A DNA stretch of 64,000 nt from Nocardia aurea (lineage in GTDB: Bacteria > Actinomycetota > Actinomycetes > Mycobacteriales > Mycobacteriaceae), in contig NZ_QCYJ01000005.1 of assembly GCF_003123685.1 (NCBI RefSeq), positions 434,001-498,000 of the forward strand, given 5' to 3'. Below, one piece after another: positions 63,727 to 64,000 of this stretch; position 1 is the stretch's first letter; each line of letters begins with the position of its first letter. Both the position numbers and the translations under genes were made by a program. The notes beneath the pieces are model-generated. The model made no database searches and had not been told where the DNA came from. It saw nothing but the letters and a program-made list of their open reading frames with translations.

Positions 63727-63987
63727 ATGGTCGGGAAATTGCTGCTGGCGTTCGCTGTCGCCGGGACGGCGCTGATCGGTTCCGCGGGTAACGCCTCGGC
63801 CGGATACGGGTCCCTCTCCGAGTGCCTGACTTGGGCCGGGGTTCGCGACAGGTGCGTCACGATCTCGGATGGCACCTACGTGGTGCTGAAGGGGTACGGG
63901 TCGTACTCGGAATGCCTGACGTGGGCCGGTGTGCACGACCGGTGCTACCAGGATCCCAATAGGTTCTGGTACATCACGCCCGTCTGA
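63727..63987 (+). CDS. Small secreted protein with two Cys-containing repeats
   Basis: An 86-residue exported protein. Signal peptide about residues 1-25 (GKLLLAFAVAGTALIGSAG...ASA). The mature part has two copies of an 18-residue unit GYGS(L/Y)SECLTWAGV(R/H)DRC, each with two Cys, at 63802-63855 and 63892-63945 (period 90 bases). The end reads YQDPNRFWYITPV. No SD-like sequence stronger than GGGG precedes the ATG. Two intramolecular disulfides are likely; function unknown. Confidence 0.75.
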   Translation: MVGKLLLAFAVAGTALIGSAGNASAGYGSLSECLTWAGVRDRCVTISDGTYVVLKGYGSYSECLTWAGVHDRCYQDPNRFWYITPV

Positions 63988-64000
63988 TCTGGCGGCACCA

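Overview
The window is a high-GC chromosomal segment that reads as Nocardia or a close relative among the mycolic-acid actinobacteria. The evidence is the rpsF-ssb-rpsR-rplI-dnaB neighbourhood laid out as in mycobacteria, a dnaB gene with an intein at the site used in Mycobacterium tuberculosis, FadD32-like and FadD5-like adenylating enzymes, a wax ester synthase, an Ag85-like esterase, a cutinase-like protein, and a riboswitch upstream of an NlpC/P60 gene. No rRNA, tRNA, CRISPR array, insertion sequence or phage genes were recognised.

Layout. 0-5 kb: partial acyl-CoA dehydrogenase, AAA ATPase, a c-di-AMP (ydaO-type) riboswitch with its NlpC/P60 gene, an S4 RNA-binding protein, and a ParB-like protein plus cation/proton antiporter pair. 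5-12.5 kb: a compact three-gene lipid/polyketide operon (stand-alone acyl carrier protein, KS-AT-DH-KR-ACP synthase, fatty-acyl-AMP ligase) joined by 4-base overlaps. 12.6-32.3 kb: a mixed metabolic region with a DraRnl-type RNA ligase, two methyltransferases, TetR and GntR regulators, FadD5-like ligase, two flavin oxidoreductases, a large flippase-like membrane protein, an SDR, a possibly inactive 2OG oxygenase, an SGNH hydrolase, an AarF-type kinase, a wax ester synthase and a Thr/Pro-tailed cutinase. 32.5-37.7 kb: an accessory, partly decayed region with a frameshifted gene, a broken SDR, an Asn-Pro repeat secreted protein and several tiny ORFs with good ribosome binding sites. 37.8-42.9 kb: the replication/ribosome block (dnaB with intein, rplI, rpsR, ssb, rpsF). 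43-61.7 kb: a large tellurium-resistance-type (Ter) island. 61.7-64 kb: an Rv0051-like glycosyltransferase and a small secreted repeat protein.

The most interesting system is the Ter island. A TerD, a TerA/TerD-like protein and a DUF475 (TerC-like) membrane protein are transcribed away from a tight five-gene operon: a helical protein, a CitE-like lyase, a TRSP/phosphoribosyltransferase, a StiP/PELOTA-type phosphoribosyltransferase and a HAD phosphatase. This set matches the Ter-linked module proposed from comparative genomics to make a nucleoside-like metabolite. A second divergent group follows: three AIM24 paralogues on one side, and a double-TerD protein plus a TerD-FtsK-like fusion on the other. 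In M. tuberculosis the Rv0051 gene lies next to rpsF. Here the Rv0051-like gene is about 19 kb from rpsF, with the Ter genes in between, so the island looks inserted at that junction.
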